Positions 1-4,742 of a DNA stretch of 5,228 bases are shown one piece after another. The translations under genes were made by a program, and so were the position numbers. This stretch comes from an uncultured Acetobacteraceae bacterium (lineage in GTDB: Bacteria > Pseudomonadota > Alphaproteobacteria > Acetobacterales > Acetobacteraceae). The notes under the pieces were generated by a model. It was not told the DNA's origin. It ran no database searches and worked only from the letters and a program-made list of their open reading frames with translations. Positions within the stretch are counted from its first letter, which is position 1, and each line of letters begins with the position of its first letter. The DNA lies in contig CAIMEK010000830.1 in the NCBI GenBank assembly GCA_903839965.1, positions 1-5,228 of the forward strand, written 5' to 3'.

Positions 1-30
1 GATCTTCGCAACCGTCTCCACCACCAGCAT
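1..30 (-). CDS. istA: IS21 transposase IstA, N-terminal 10 codons (partial)
   Basis: On the minus strand, ATG at 30-28 opens a frame reading MLVVETVAKI to the window edge. The pattern 'xVETVxKIRRAY' is the usual start of IstA, the IS21-family DDE transposase that carries an N-terminal helix-turn-helix and acts with the ATPase-like helper IstB. Only ten residues are visible, so the call depends on this short match together with the IS21-type end repeats just upstream of the start. A GTG at 24-22 is an alternative start. No strong ribosome-binding site is seen; a G-rich stretch lies about 10-15 bases upstream. The remainder of the gene is beyond the left edge, so whether it is intact is unknown. 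Confidence 0.6.
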   Translation of the reverse strand, partial: MLVVETVAKI

Positions 31-80
31 CCCAATCCAGGCCCCCCATCCCGGGAGCCATCGTGAACCCAATCACCAGA

Positions 81-105
81 GGGGTCCCTTTTGGACGCCG
101 ATCAC
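81..105 (-). repeat. IS21 subterminal repeat, second copy
   Basis: The second copy of the repeat at 114-141, in the same orientation and offset by about 34 bp: GGGGTCC, a T run, GGACGCC, then GATCAC. A still weaker echo of the end motif (CCAATCACC) is seen near 68-76. The tandem arrangement is typical of IS21-family left ends, between the tip and istA. Confidence 0.6.
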
Positions 106-113
106 CCCTCCAA

Positions 114-141
114 GGGGGTCCTTTTTCCACGCCTAATCACA
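114..141 (-). repeat. IS21 terminal repeat, outermost copy
   Basis: The outermost copy of the IS21-type repeat. On the plus strand it has a run of G, then TCC, a T run, C-CACGCC and a terminal ATCAC. It matches the inner copy at 81-105 at most positions when one single-base gap is allowed. In IS21-family elements such subterminal repeats are transposase-binding sites; that role is inferred here from the family. Confidence 0.65.
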
Positions 142-762
142 AACGACCTCTACGATCCGGCGCGCAAGCCCGGCCCGATCACGGAGGCGGCGTGTTGGGC
201 GCACGGGCGGCGCAAGCTGTTCGTGCTCGCCGACATCGCGAAGGCTCCGCTCGCGATCGAGGCGGTGCGGCGCATCGACGCGATCTTCGCCATTGAGCGC
301 GACCTCAATGGCCTGCCCGCGGCGGAGCGCGTGGCCGCGCGACGGGTTCGTGTGGCGCCGCTCGTCGCCTCGCTCGAAGGCTGGATGCGCGCGGAGCGCG
401 GCAGGCTGTCGCGCCACGCCGACGTGGCGAAGGCGATGGATTACATGCTCAAGCGCTGGACGGCCTTCACCCGCTTCCTGGAAGACGGCCGCATCTGCCT
501 GACCAATAACGCCGCCGAGCGCGAACTGCGCGCAGTGGCGCTCGGGCGCCGTGCCTGGCTGTTCGCCGGGTCCGACCGCGGCGGCGAGCGGGCGGCTTCG
601 ATGTACTCGCTGATCGCGACCGCGAAGCTGAACGGCATCGACCCGCACGCTTGGCTGGCTGACGTGCTGGCGCGCATCGCCGACCACCCGGCCTCGCGTC
701 TGCATGAGTTGCTGCCCTGGCACTGGTCCAGCCGGAGCCAGGATCGTAGCCTGGCGGCATGA
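142..762 (+). pseudogene. tnpC: IS66 transposase TnpC of the outer element, C-terminal fragment
   Basis: The 206 codons from AAC at 142 to TGA at 760-762 encode the C-terminal part of an IS66 DDE transposase. The fragment starts at NDLYDPARKPGPITEAACWA, which normally follows the second catalytic aspartate block (VDGYxxF). It keeps the catalytic glutamate (NNAAER, Glu codon 517-519), the ALGRRAWLFAGS segment, and the C-terminal signature ending in ELLPWHW. Full-length TnpC is about 500-550 residues, so more than half is missing, including the zinc finger and both aspartates. The open frame extends upstream through the IS21 end to an ATG at 91, but those codons are IS21 terminal DNA and not transposase. 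The gene was cut by the IS21 insertion and cannot make an active transposase. It differs clearly in sequence from the inner TnpC at 1960-3537 and belongs to another IS66 subgroup. Confidence 0.9.
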
Positions 763-1035
763 CCGCCGCCACAATCGCGCACCTGCGCATCAAGCTCGAC
801 GATGTTGAACCCGCCGTCCTGCGCCGCGTGCAGGTGCCGGTGACGATCCGCCTCGACCGCCTGCACCTCGTGCTGCAGGCGGCGTTGGGCTGGACCAACA
901 GCCACCTCTACGAGATCCGCGCCCGCGACGTCGGCTGGGGCATGCCCGATCCTGACTTCGGCGACGGACCGCTCGACGCCAGCAAGTCCCGGCTGATCGA
1001 CGTGCTGGAGGATGTCGGCGCCCGGTCGCTGAAAT
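759..1035 (+). pseudogene. pRiA4b ORF-3-like passenger gene, 5' half (split by the inner IS66)
   Basis: ATG at 759 overlaps the tnpC stop (ATGA), implying translational coupling. The 92 complete codons match the N-terminal half of the plasmid pRiA4b ORF-3-like family (PF07929): a start pattern of IKLDDVEPAVLRRVQVP, then LHLVLQAALGW and SHLYEI, then LIDVLEDVGARSLK. The family's next motif, YLYDFGDGWEH, is absent here and occurs at 4270 beyond the inserted element. The frame runs on into the insertion for 23 more codons (tail CNRCGRDTYEF...) and stops at 1104-1106, so a truncated chimeric 115-residue product is possible. Joining 759-1035 to 4270-4592 restores a 199-residue protein, about the usual family length. 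The molecular function of this family is not established. It is frequently annotated beside transposase genes, which fits a passenger role. Confidence 0.88.
1028..1035. repeat. Target-site duplication GCTGAAAT, left copy
   Basis: The octamer GCTGAAAT lies immediately outside the left terminal repeat of the inner IS66 and is repeated exactly at 4262-4269, immediately outside the right one. Eight base pairs is the characteristic IS66 duplication length. The perfect match indicates a simple insertion without later rearrangement of the ends. Confidence 0.95.
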
Positions 1036-1058
1036 GTAACCGCTGCGGCCGTGACACC
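1036..1058 (+). repeat. Inner IS66 left inverted repeat
   Basis: Begins GTAACCGCTGCGGCCG and ends CACC. It pairs with the complement of 4239-4261 at 19 of 23 positions, with mismatches at positions 8 and 17-19 from the tip. The GTAA tip is typical of IS66. Read in the frame of the disrupted gene, this repeat encodes a C-N-R-C-G tail. Confidence 0.93.
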
Positions 1059-1104
1059 TACGAATTTCGCGCGCGTGCAGGGATGATGGCGGCCGTTCCT
1101 GGTT

Positions 1105-1113
1105 GAGGAAAGG
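1105..1113 (+). promoter_or_regulatory. Ribosome-binding site for tnpA (decides the start)
   Basis: GAGGAAAGG lies 7 bases before ATG at 1121 and is the best Shine-Dalgarno match in the element. It argues for 1121 as the tnpA start over the in-frame TTG at 1103, which would lie upstream of the site. No convincing -35/-10 pair was found in the 1036-1120 leader. Confidence 0.6.
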
Positions 1114-1120
1114 CACGGCG

Positions 1121-1558
1121 ATGGATGGCACTGTGCGAGATGGTGGCTGGCGGGGCGATGGACGTGATGGTGCGGGTCGCCGCCGGCGCTGGCCTGCGGC
1201 TGGCAAAGCGGCGATCGTAGCGGAGAGCTTTGCTGCCGGGGCGAAGGTGGTGGACGTTGCGGCGCGGCACGGCGTGAATGCGAATATGTTATCGACATGG
1301 CGCCGGCAGGCGGTCACGTCGGGCAAGGCGGGTGCGGCGATGTCCGCACAGAGAGTGAGACGTGTTGCGGCGGTGCCGTCGTTCGTGCCGGTGACGGTGT
1401 GCGCGGAGCTGGGAGCGAAGAACGGTACATCGCCTGACGCCCGGCCCGTTTCCGGCACGATCGAGATCGTAGTGGCTGGTGCAAGCATTCGGGTGGCGAA
1501 GGGTGTAGATGCGGCGACGCTGTCGCGCGTGCTGGCGGTGGTGCGGGGTGGGCGTTGA
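1121..1558 (+). CDS. tnpA: IS66 accessory protein TnpA (helix-turn-helix)
   Basis: A 145-residue protein of the IS66 Orf1/TnpA type, a small DNA-binding accessory protein needed with TnpB and TnpC in the IS66 elements that have been studied. The start is basic and glycine-rich. Residues about 28-63 form a transposase-type helix-turn-helix (KAAIVAESFAAGAKVVDVAA, then RHGVNANMLSTWRRQ), matching the usual 'KxxIVAESFxxGxxVxxVARRHGxxxxxLxxWRR' pattern. The C-terminal part (IEIVVAGASIRVAKGVDAAT, then LSRVLAVVRGG) is the conserved tail of the family. ATG 1121 is chosen because of the preceding GAGGAAAGG. The stop TGA at 1556-1558 overlaps the tnpB TTG start (TTGA), suggesting coupled translation. 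The length is normal. Confidence 0.9.
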   Translation: MDGTVRDGGWRGDGRDGAGRRRRWPAAGKAAIVAESFAAGAKVVDVAARHGVNANMLSTWRRQAVTSGKAGAAMSAQRVRRVAAVPSFVPVTVCAELGAKNGTSPDARPVSGTIEIVVAGASIRVAKGVDAATLSRVLAVVRGGR

Positions 1559-1908
1559 TTGCAGCGCGGGCGGGGCTGCGCGTGTGGGTGGCGACACGGC
1601 CGATCGACTTCCGCCGCGGGGTGCACGGTCTGGTCGCGCTGGTCGCACAAACCTTGTCCGCCGATCCCTACGGCGGCGATATTTTCGTGTTCCGCTCGAA
1701 GCGCAATGACAGGATCAAGTTGCTGGCGTGGGACGGCAGCGGCATCGTGCTGGCGACAAAGTGGCTGGAGCAGGGACACTTCGTCTGGCCGCCGATTGCC
1801 GACGGCGCGATGTGTCTCACCGCGACGCAGCTGGCCTTGTTGCTGGACGGTTTAGCATGGTCACAAGCGGTTGCGCCAATCGTGAAAAGACCAGTATTGG
1901 CGGGTTGA
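1555..1908 (+). CDS. tnpB: IS66 accessory protein TnpB
   Basis: A 117-residue IS66 Orf2/TnpB family protein (unrelated to the IS200/IS605 nuclease also called TnpB). The visible family signatures are LRVWVATRPIDFRRGVHGLV near the N-terminus, then DPYGGDIFVFRSKRNDRIKL, the LAWDGSGIVLATKWLEQGHF block, WPPIADGAMCLT, and LALLLDGLAW near the C-terminus. Its biochemical role is not settled, but it is required along with TnpA and TnpC in tested elements. The start is TTG at 1555, overlapping the tnpA stop; no ATG lies near the conserved start of the domain, so a coupled TTG start is the best choice. The length is normal for the family and nothing is missing. Confidence 0.92.
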   Translation: MIAARAGLRVWVATRPIDFRRGVHGLVALVAQTLSADPYGGDIFVFRSKRNDRIKLLAWDGSGIVLATKWLEQGHFVWPPIADGAMCLTATQLALLLDGLAWSQAVAPIVKRPVLAG

Positions 1909-1959
1909 TTTGGCAAATTCTTTCTGGCGGCGCGGCGTCTGTGCCGATACGATTCGCGT

Positions 1960-3537
1960 ATGCCGTTGCGCCGCGAGGACCTGCCCGCCGATCCCGACCA
2001 GCTCGCTGAGCTGGCGCTACAGCTTGCCGCCGATAACGAGCGGCTGCGCGCCACGCTGCATTCCATCAATACCCTGCAATTTGGCAGCAAATCCGAACGG
2101 CTGGTGACATTGCTCGATGAGCAGATGACGCTCGGGCTGGGCGATCTGGTCACCGACGTGAACCCGCCGCCGCCGGCGGCCAACGACGACAACGCGGCAA
2201 AGCCAAAGGCGCCGCTACGGCCTTCCCACAAGCCGGCGCGACGCAACACCGGCGCCCTGCCCACGCATCTGCCGCGGTGCGAACAGGTGATCGAGCCGGC
2301 CAGCACCATCTGCCCCTGCTGCACCGCGCAGATGCACCGCATCGGCGTCTGCGTGCACGAAGCGCTCGACGTGGTGCCGGCGATCCTGCGCGTGCTGCGC
2401 ACGGTGCGGCCGAAATACGGCTGCCGCGCCTGCGAGAGCGCGGTGGTACAGGCCCCCGCACCGTCGCGGCTGATCACCGCGGGCATGGCATCCACCGCGC
2501 TGGTGTCCTGGGTGGTGGTCTCGAGGTTCGCCTGGCACATGCCGCTCAACCGGCAGACGCAGATGCTGGCCGGCTACGGCGTCACGCTCGACCGCTCGAC
2601 GCTGGTGCACTGGGTCGACCGCGCCGCCTGGTGGCTCACCGGGCTGTATGACCTGCAACTGCGCTTCATCCATGGCTTTGCGCACATCTTCTGCGACGAA
2701 ACTCCGTTGCCGGTGATCGAAAAGGGACGCCGGCGCACCCGCAAATGCCAACTCTGGGCGCACGCGGTGGACGACCGACCATGGCAGGGGCCGGCGCCGC
2801 CGGCGGTGGCCTACGTGTTCGCCACCGGCCGCGGCACCGACGCGATCGCCACGCAGCTCGGCGACGGCTTTGCCGGCGTGCTGCAGGTCGACGGGTATGC
2901 CGCCTATAAGGCGCTGGTCAAGCGCAGCAAGCCTGGTCGCATCCGGCTGGCATTTTGTCTGGCGCACGCGCGCCGCAAGTTCGTCGCCGTGCACAAGACC
3001 ACGCAGTCGCCGGCGGCCTTGGACGTGCTGCAGCAGATCGCCGCGATCTATGCCATCGAGGAGCGCATCCGCGGCGGCACCGCCGCGCAACGACAGGCGG
3101 TGCGCGAGGCCGAGAGCCGGAAGCTGGTGGACGCGCTGAAGCGGCGGCTGACCGGTCTGCTCGAGGACCTGTCGGTGAAATCCACGCTGGCCAAAGCGAT
3201 CCGCTACACGCTCGGGCACTGGGATGGACTAACGCTGTTCATCGCCGACGGACGCGTGGAAGTCGACTCCAACACCGTGGAGCGGACGATGCGCCCGATT
3301 GCCCTGGGCAGACGCAATTCGCTCTTTGCGGGTTCGGAACGTGGCGCACGCAACTGGGCCATCCTGGCCTCGCTGCTCAACACGTGCCGGCTGAACGGCG
3401 TCGATCCTCTGAACTGGCTGACCGACGTGCTGGAACGCATCGTCTCGGGCCGCACCAAAAGCCATCAGTTGCATGCGTTGTTGCCCTGGAACTGGCAGGC
3501 CGCCCGCACAGCGGAGCCGCTGCAGGCCGCGGCATGA
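1960..3537 (+). CDS. tnpC: IS66 transposase TnpC (DDE)
   Basis: A 525-residue full-length IS66 transposase catalysing DNA cleavage and strand transfer. The order of parts is as follows. Residues ~10-50 are a leucine-rich, probably coiled-coil N-terminus ending in QFGSKSERL. A proline- and lysine-rich linker follows. A zinc-finger region uses Cys107, Cys118, Cys120/121, Cys155 and Cys158. The DDE domain has Asp246 (CDETPLP), Asp311 (LQVDGYAAY) and Glu441 (NTVERTMRPIALGR). The C-terminal IS66 segment contains LNGVDPLNWLTDVLERI and LHALLPWNW (residues ~508-512). All catalytic residues are present, so it is probably active. The DSNTVER form of the glutamate motif, in place of NNAAER, marks a subgroup also common in rhizobia. 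The start is ATG at 1960, 51 bp after tnpB, with no strong Shine-Dalgarno site. The stop overlaps the downstream passenger start. Confidence 0.96.
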   Translation: MPLRREDLPADPDQLAELALQLAADNERLRATLHSINTLQFGSKSERLVTLLDEQMTLGLGDLVTDVNPPPPAANDDNAAKPKAPLRPSHKPARRNTGALPTHLPRCEQVIEPASTICPCCTAQMHRIGVCVHEALDVVPAILRVLRTVRPKYGCRACESAVVQAPAPSRLITAGMASTALVSWVVVSRFAWHMPLNRQTQMLAGYGVTLDRSTLVHWVDRAAWWLTGLYDLQLRFIHGFAHIFCDETPLPVIEKGRRRTRKCQLWAHAVDDRPWQGPAPPAVAYVFATGRGTDAIATQLGDGFAGVLQVDGYAAYKALVKRSKPGRIRLAFCLAHARRKFVAVHKTTQSPAALDVLQQIAAIYAIEERIRGGTAAQRQAVREAESRKLVDALKRRLTGLLEDLSVKSTLAKAIRYTLGHWDGLTLFIADGRVEVDSNTVERTMRPIALGRRNSLFAGSERGARNWAILASLLNTCRLNGVDPLNWLTDVLERIVSGRTKSHQLHALLPWNWQAARTAEPLQAAA

Positions 3538-4172
3538 CCCGCCGGTCGGCCAAACCAGCGGCGGCCCCGGCCACATCAGGCGTGGTCCGCTCGCCGATGC
3601 CGCAGGACGAACTCGACCGCTGGCTGCGCGTGCCGCGTCCGTTGCGGCCCATCGCCGACAGCCTCGCCATGCTCGACGGCTACGTCACCGCCATCGTCGC
3701 CGGCCCAGTCACTTATGAGCCGCTCGGCTGGCTCTGCCCGCTGCTCGGCGTGACCAAGGAGGCGTATCTCGACGGCGACACCCCGGAGTTCGCCGCGATC
3801 GCGGCGGTCGCCGAACATCACAACGCCCTCGCCGCCACGCTGAGCGAGAAGCCGAACCAGTTCACGCCGCGGTTCGGCCGCAGCGAAACCGGCGCCGTCG
3901 ATGTCGGTCCCTGGTGCCGCGGCTTCTATGCCGCCATCCAACTCAACCCTAAATACTGGCGGAAGCTGCTGCCGGCCCGCCGACAGGCCCACCTGTGGCT
4001 GATCCCCATCCTGGCGCATTGCACCGGCGCCGACGCTGGCCCGGTCCCGGGCGCCCCGCCACCGGGGCCGCTCACCGAACTGGCGCGCTTCGATGCCCAT
4101 CGCAACATCCCACCCGCCATCGTGGCCATGCGCGAGTTCTGGGCCCCCAGCCGCTACAACCCCCATCCCTGA
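3534..4172 (+). CDS. UPF0149/YecA-like passenger protein of the inner IS66
   Basis: A 212-residue protein whose ATG at 3534 overlaps the tnpC stop (ATGA), so it is probably made by translational coupling from the transposase message. It resembles the UPF0149 (YgfB/YecA) family: MLDGYVTAIVAGP at residues ~46-58, GWLCPLLG at ~65-72, and WCRGFYAAIQLNPKYWRKLL at ~127-146, matching the family's 'LDGYLTAL..GP' and 'W..GF..G......W..L' blocks. The first ~25 residues are basic and Pro/Ala-rich and look disordered. No C-terminal SEC-C cysteine motif is visible. No signal peptide or membrane segment is seen, so it is probably cytoplasmic. Its function is unknown. It lies inside the inverted repeats, so it moves with the element and is not needed as a catalytic component. 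The family assignment is fairly firm; any role in transposition or host fitness is speculation. Confidence 0.82.
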   Translation: MTRRSAKPAAAPATSGVVRSPMPQDELDRWLRVPRPLRPIADSLAMLDGYVTAIVAGPVTYEPLGWLCPLLGVTKEAYLDGDTPEFAAIAAVAEHHNALAATLSEKPNQFTPRFGRSETGAVDVGPWCRGFYAAIQLNPKYWRKLLPARRQAHLWLIPILAHCTGADAGPVPGAPPPGPLTELARFDAHRNIPPAIVAMREFWAPSRYNPHP

Positions 4173-4238
4173 TCCCCCGCAGCGAGTGACCGCGACGCAG
4201 CCGCGTCCGCCAGTCTCGCCGCGCGCGCGACTTTGCCA
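4173..4238. other. Noncoding right-end spacer of the inner IS66
   Basis: About 66 bp between the passenger stop and the right inverted repeat. It contains a short GACGC/GCGTC hairpin near 4192 but no T run, so a terminator is not supported. A TTG at 4233, just outside the repeat, opens a frame running through the repeat into the 3' half of the disrupted gene. Confidence 0.5.
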
Positions 4239-4261
4239 GGTGCTGCGGCCGCAACGGTTAC
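4239..4261 (-). repeat. Inner IS66 right inverted repeat
   Basis: On the minus strand it reads GTAACCGTTGCGGCCG and ends CACC. It is the partner of 1036-1058 with four mismatches and is followed directly by the second GCTGAAAT. Confidence 0.93.
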
Positions 4262-4269
4262 GCTGAAAT
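4262..4269. repeat. Target-site duplication GCTGAAAT, right copy
   Basis: An exact copy of 1028-1035 directly after the right tip of the inner IS66. One of the two copies is original sequence of the disrupted gene (codons for Leu-Lys and the first base of Tyr). Confidence 0.95.
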
Positions 4270-4592
4270 ACCTCTACGACTTCGGCGACGGCTGGGAACA
4301 CTCGGTCCGCATCGAGCGCGTTACCGACGCGGTGCCGGGGATGACCTATCCGTGCCTGGTCGAGGCAACCGGGCGCTGCCCGCCAGAGGATGTCGGCGGC
4401 CCCTGGGGCTACCGCGAGTTCCTCGACGCCATCGCCAATCCAGACCACGAGGAGCACGCCGAGAGGCTCGAATGGATCGGTGGCTCCTTCGACCCCGCTG
4501 CCGTCAACATCCCGGGTCTCACCAAGGCCGTCGAAGCCCTGGCGAAAAAATGGGCGCGAAAGACCTCAGCCCCTCGGTCGCGGACGAACTGA
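4270..4592 (+). pseudogene. pRiA4b ORF-3-like passenger gene, 3' half
   Basis: This continues the gene begun at 759. Base 1035 (T) plus 4270-4271 (AC) makes Tyr, giving the family hallmark LKYLYDFGDGWEH across the repaired junction. The frame goes on through HSVRIERV, the PCLVEATGRCPPEDVGG block, GYREFLDAIANP, and a C-terminal FDPAAVN, to TGA at 4590-4592. These are the standard C-terminal motifs of the pRiA4b ORF-3-like family (PF07929), with no stop or frameshift. The piece has no native start. A TTG at 4233 inside the inner IS66 would allow a 119-residue product, but no ribosome-binding site supports it. The intact downstream frame suggests the insertion is recent. Confidence 0.88.
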
Positions 4593-4618
4593 TCCCGCGG
4601 TCCTAGCCGGATGCTTAC
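4593..4618 (-). repeat. Probable right terminal repeat of the outer IS66
   Basis: The 26 bp after the passenger stop end in GATGCTTAC at 4618. Read inward on the minus strand this gives GTAAGCATCCGGCTAGGACC, which resembles IS66 tips of the GTAAGC type. It differs from the GTAACCG tips of the inner element, in keeping with the divergence of the two TnpC proteins. The matching left repeat is outside the window, so the boundary is unconfirmed. Confidence 0.5.
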
Positions 4619-4742
4619 GCAACTCCCTTCGTTGCTCCGATTACACGTGACCGCACGGAAAGTGACGCAGAGCCCCCATTCCATGCCGGTTGACACTCAT
4701 GGAAGCCACATGAGACAAGCGGCCGCATTGCACCATGGCTGT
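4619..4742. other. Noncoding DNA between the outer IS66 and the ISAs1-type transposase
   Basis: About 124 bp with no convincing gene. Its first eight bases (GCAACTCC) would be the target duplication of the outer IS66 if its end is at 4618. A CAGAGCCCCC string at 4668-4677 is a weak candidate for the tip of the ISAs1-type element, whose family ends often start CAGGG, but no partner is visible. A 6-bp inverted repeat (CTCATG/CATGAG) lies at 4696-4714. Confidence 0.4.

Larger units (their letters stand above)
1..141 (-). mobile_element. IS21-family element, left end (partial)
   Basis: Read on the minus strand from 141, the sequence begins TGTGATTAGGCGTGGAAAAA and continues into a run of C. This is the TGT start and repeat pattern of IS21-family ends. 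A second diverged copy of the same block lies about 34 bp further in, and the istA start follows about 111 bp from the tip, which is the normal order: terminal repeats, leader, istA. The tip is set at 141 because codons of an IS66 transposase (N-D-L-Y-D) resume exactly at 142. The element was therefore inserted into that gene, and its body, with the rest of istA and istB, lies left of the window. The target duplication cannot be checked because the other end is absent. Family assignment rests on repeat pattern and IstA start. Confidence 0.75.
1036..4261 (+). mobile_element. Complete inner IS66-family element with a passenger gene
   Basis: A 3226-bp element bounded by 23-bp imperfect inverted repeats (19 of 23 matched, tips GTAACC) and by the exact 8-bp duplication GCTGAAAT. 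It encodes tnpA (1121), tnpB (1555), tnpC (1960) and a UPF0149-like passenger (3534), all on the plus strand. Junctions overlap or are short: a 4-bp TTGA between tnpA and tnpB, 51 bp before tnpC, and a 4-bp ATGA between tnpC and the passenger. All four frames are open and at normal length, and the three catalytic residues of TnpC are present, so it may be functional. It is inserted in the pRiA4b ORF-3-like gene of an older IS66 element, in the same orientation. The passenger makes it longer than a bare tnpABC element. Confidence 0.95.
142..4618 (+). mobile_element. Outer IS66-family element, 3' part, interrupted twice
   Basis: This is the remaining 3' portion of an IS66-family element. It consists of the tnpC C-terminus (142-762), an overlapping passenger gene (759-1035 plus 4270-4592), and a probable right end at 4618. 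The sequence read inward from 4618 on the minus strand starts GTAAGCATCCGGCTAGG, and GTAAGC is a common IS66 tip. Its tnpA, tnpB and the first part of tnpC are not present; they presumably lie left of the IS21 insertion. The inner IS66 at 1036-4261 is inserted within it. The right boundary is a prediction: without the left end, neither the inverted repeat nor the target duplication (candidate GCAACTCC at 4619-4626) can be verified. Confidence 0.6.

Noticed and set aside
91..141. ATG at 91 as the start of the first tnpC
   Set aside because: Codons 91-141 are IS21 terminal repeat DNA; homology to IS66 transposase begins at 142.
1103..1120. TTG at 1103 as the tnpA start
   Set aside because: The ribosome-binding site GAGGAAAGG begins at 1105, downstream of that TTG, and points to ATG 1121.
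1909..1959. Possible small gene or RNA between tnpB and tnpC
   Set aside because: Only 51 bp, with no structure or start signal beyond the normal IS66 spacer.
2215..3219. Long antisense open frame across tnpC, and similar ones at 441-1298, 790-1779, 1668-2549 and 3576-4457
   Set aside because: High-GC coding DNA commonly leaves the complementary frames open. These translations show Arg/His/Ala-rich shadow composition, and several cross IS boundaries.
3262..3300. DSNTVER in place of NNAAER at the catalytic glutamate of the inner TnpC as a possible novelty
   Set aside because: This variant is known in rhizobial IS66 transposases and keeps the glutamate.
4696..4714. CTCATG-N7-CATGAG inverted repeat as an operator or terminator
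   Set aside because: A 6-bp stem with no T run and no matched gene start is likely to occur by chance.
4690..4715. TTGACA at 4690-4695 as a promoter -35 box
   Set aside because: No acceptable -10 box lies 16-18 bp downstream (GAGACA region), and no plus-strand gene follows it.
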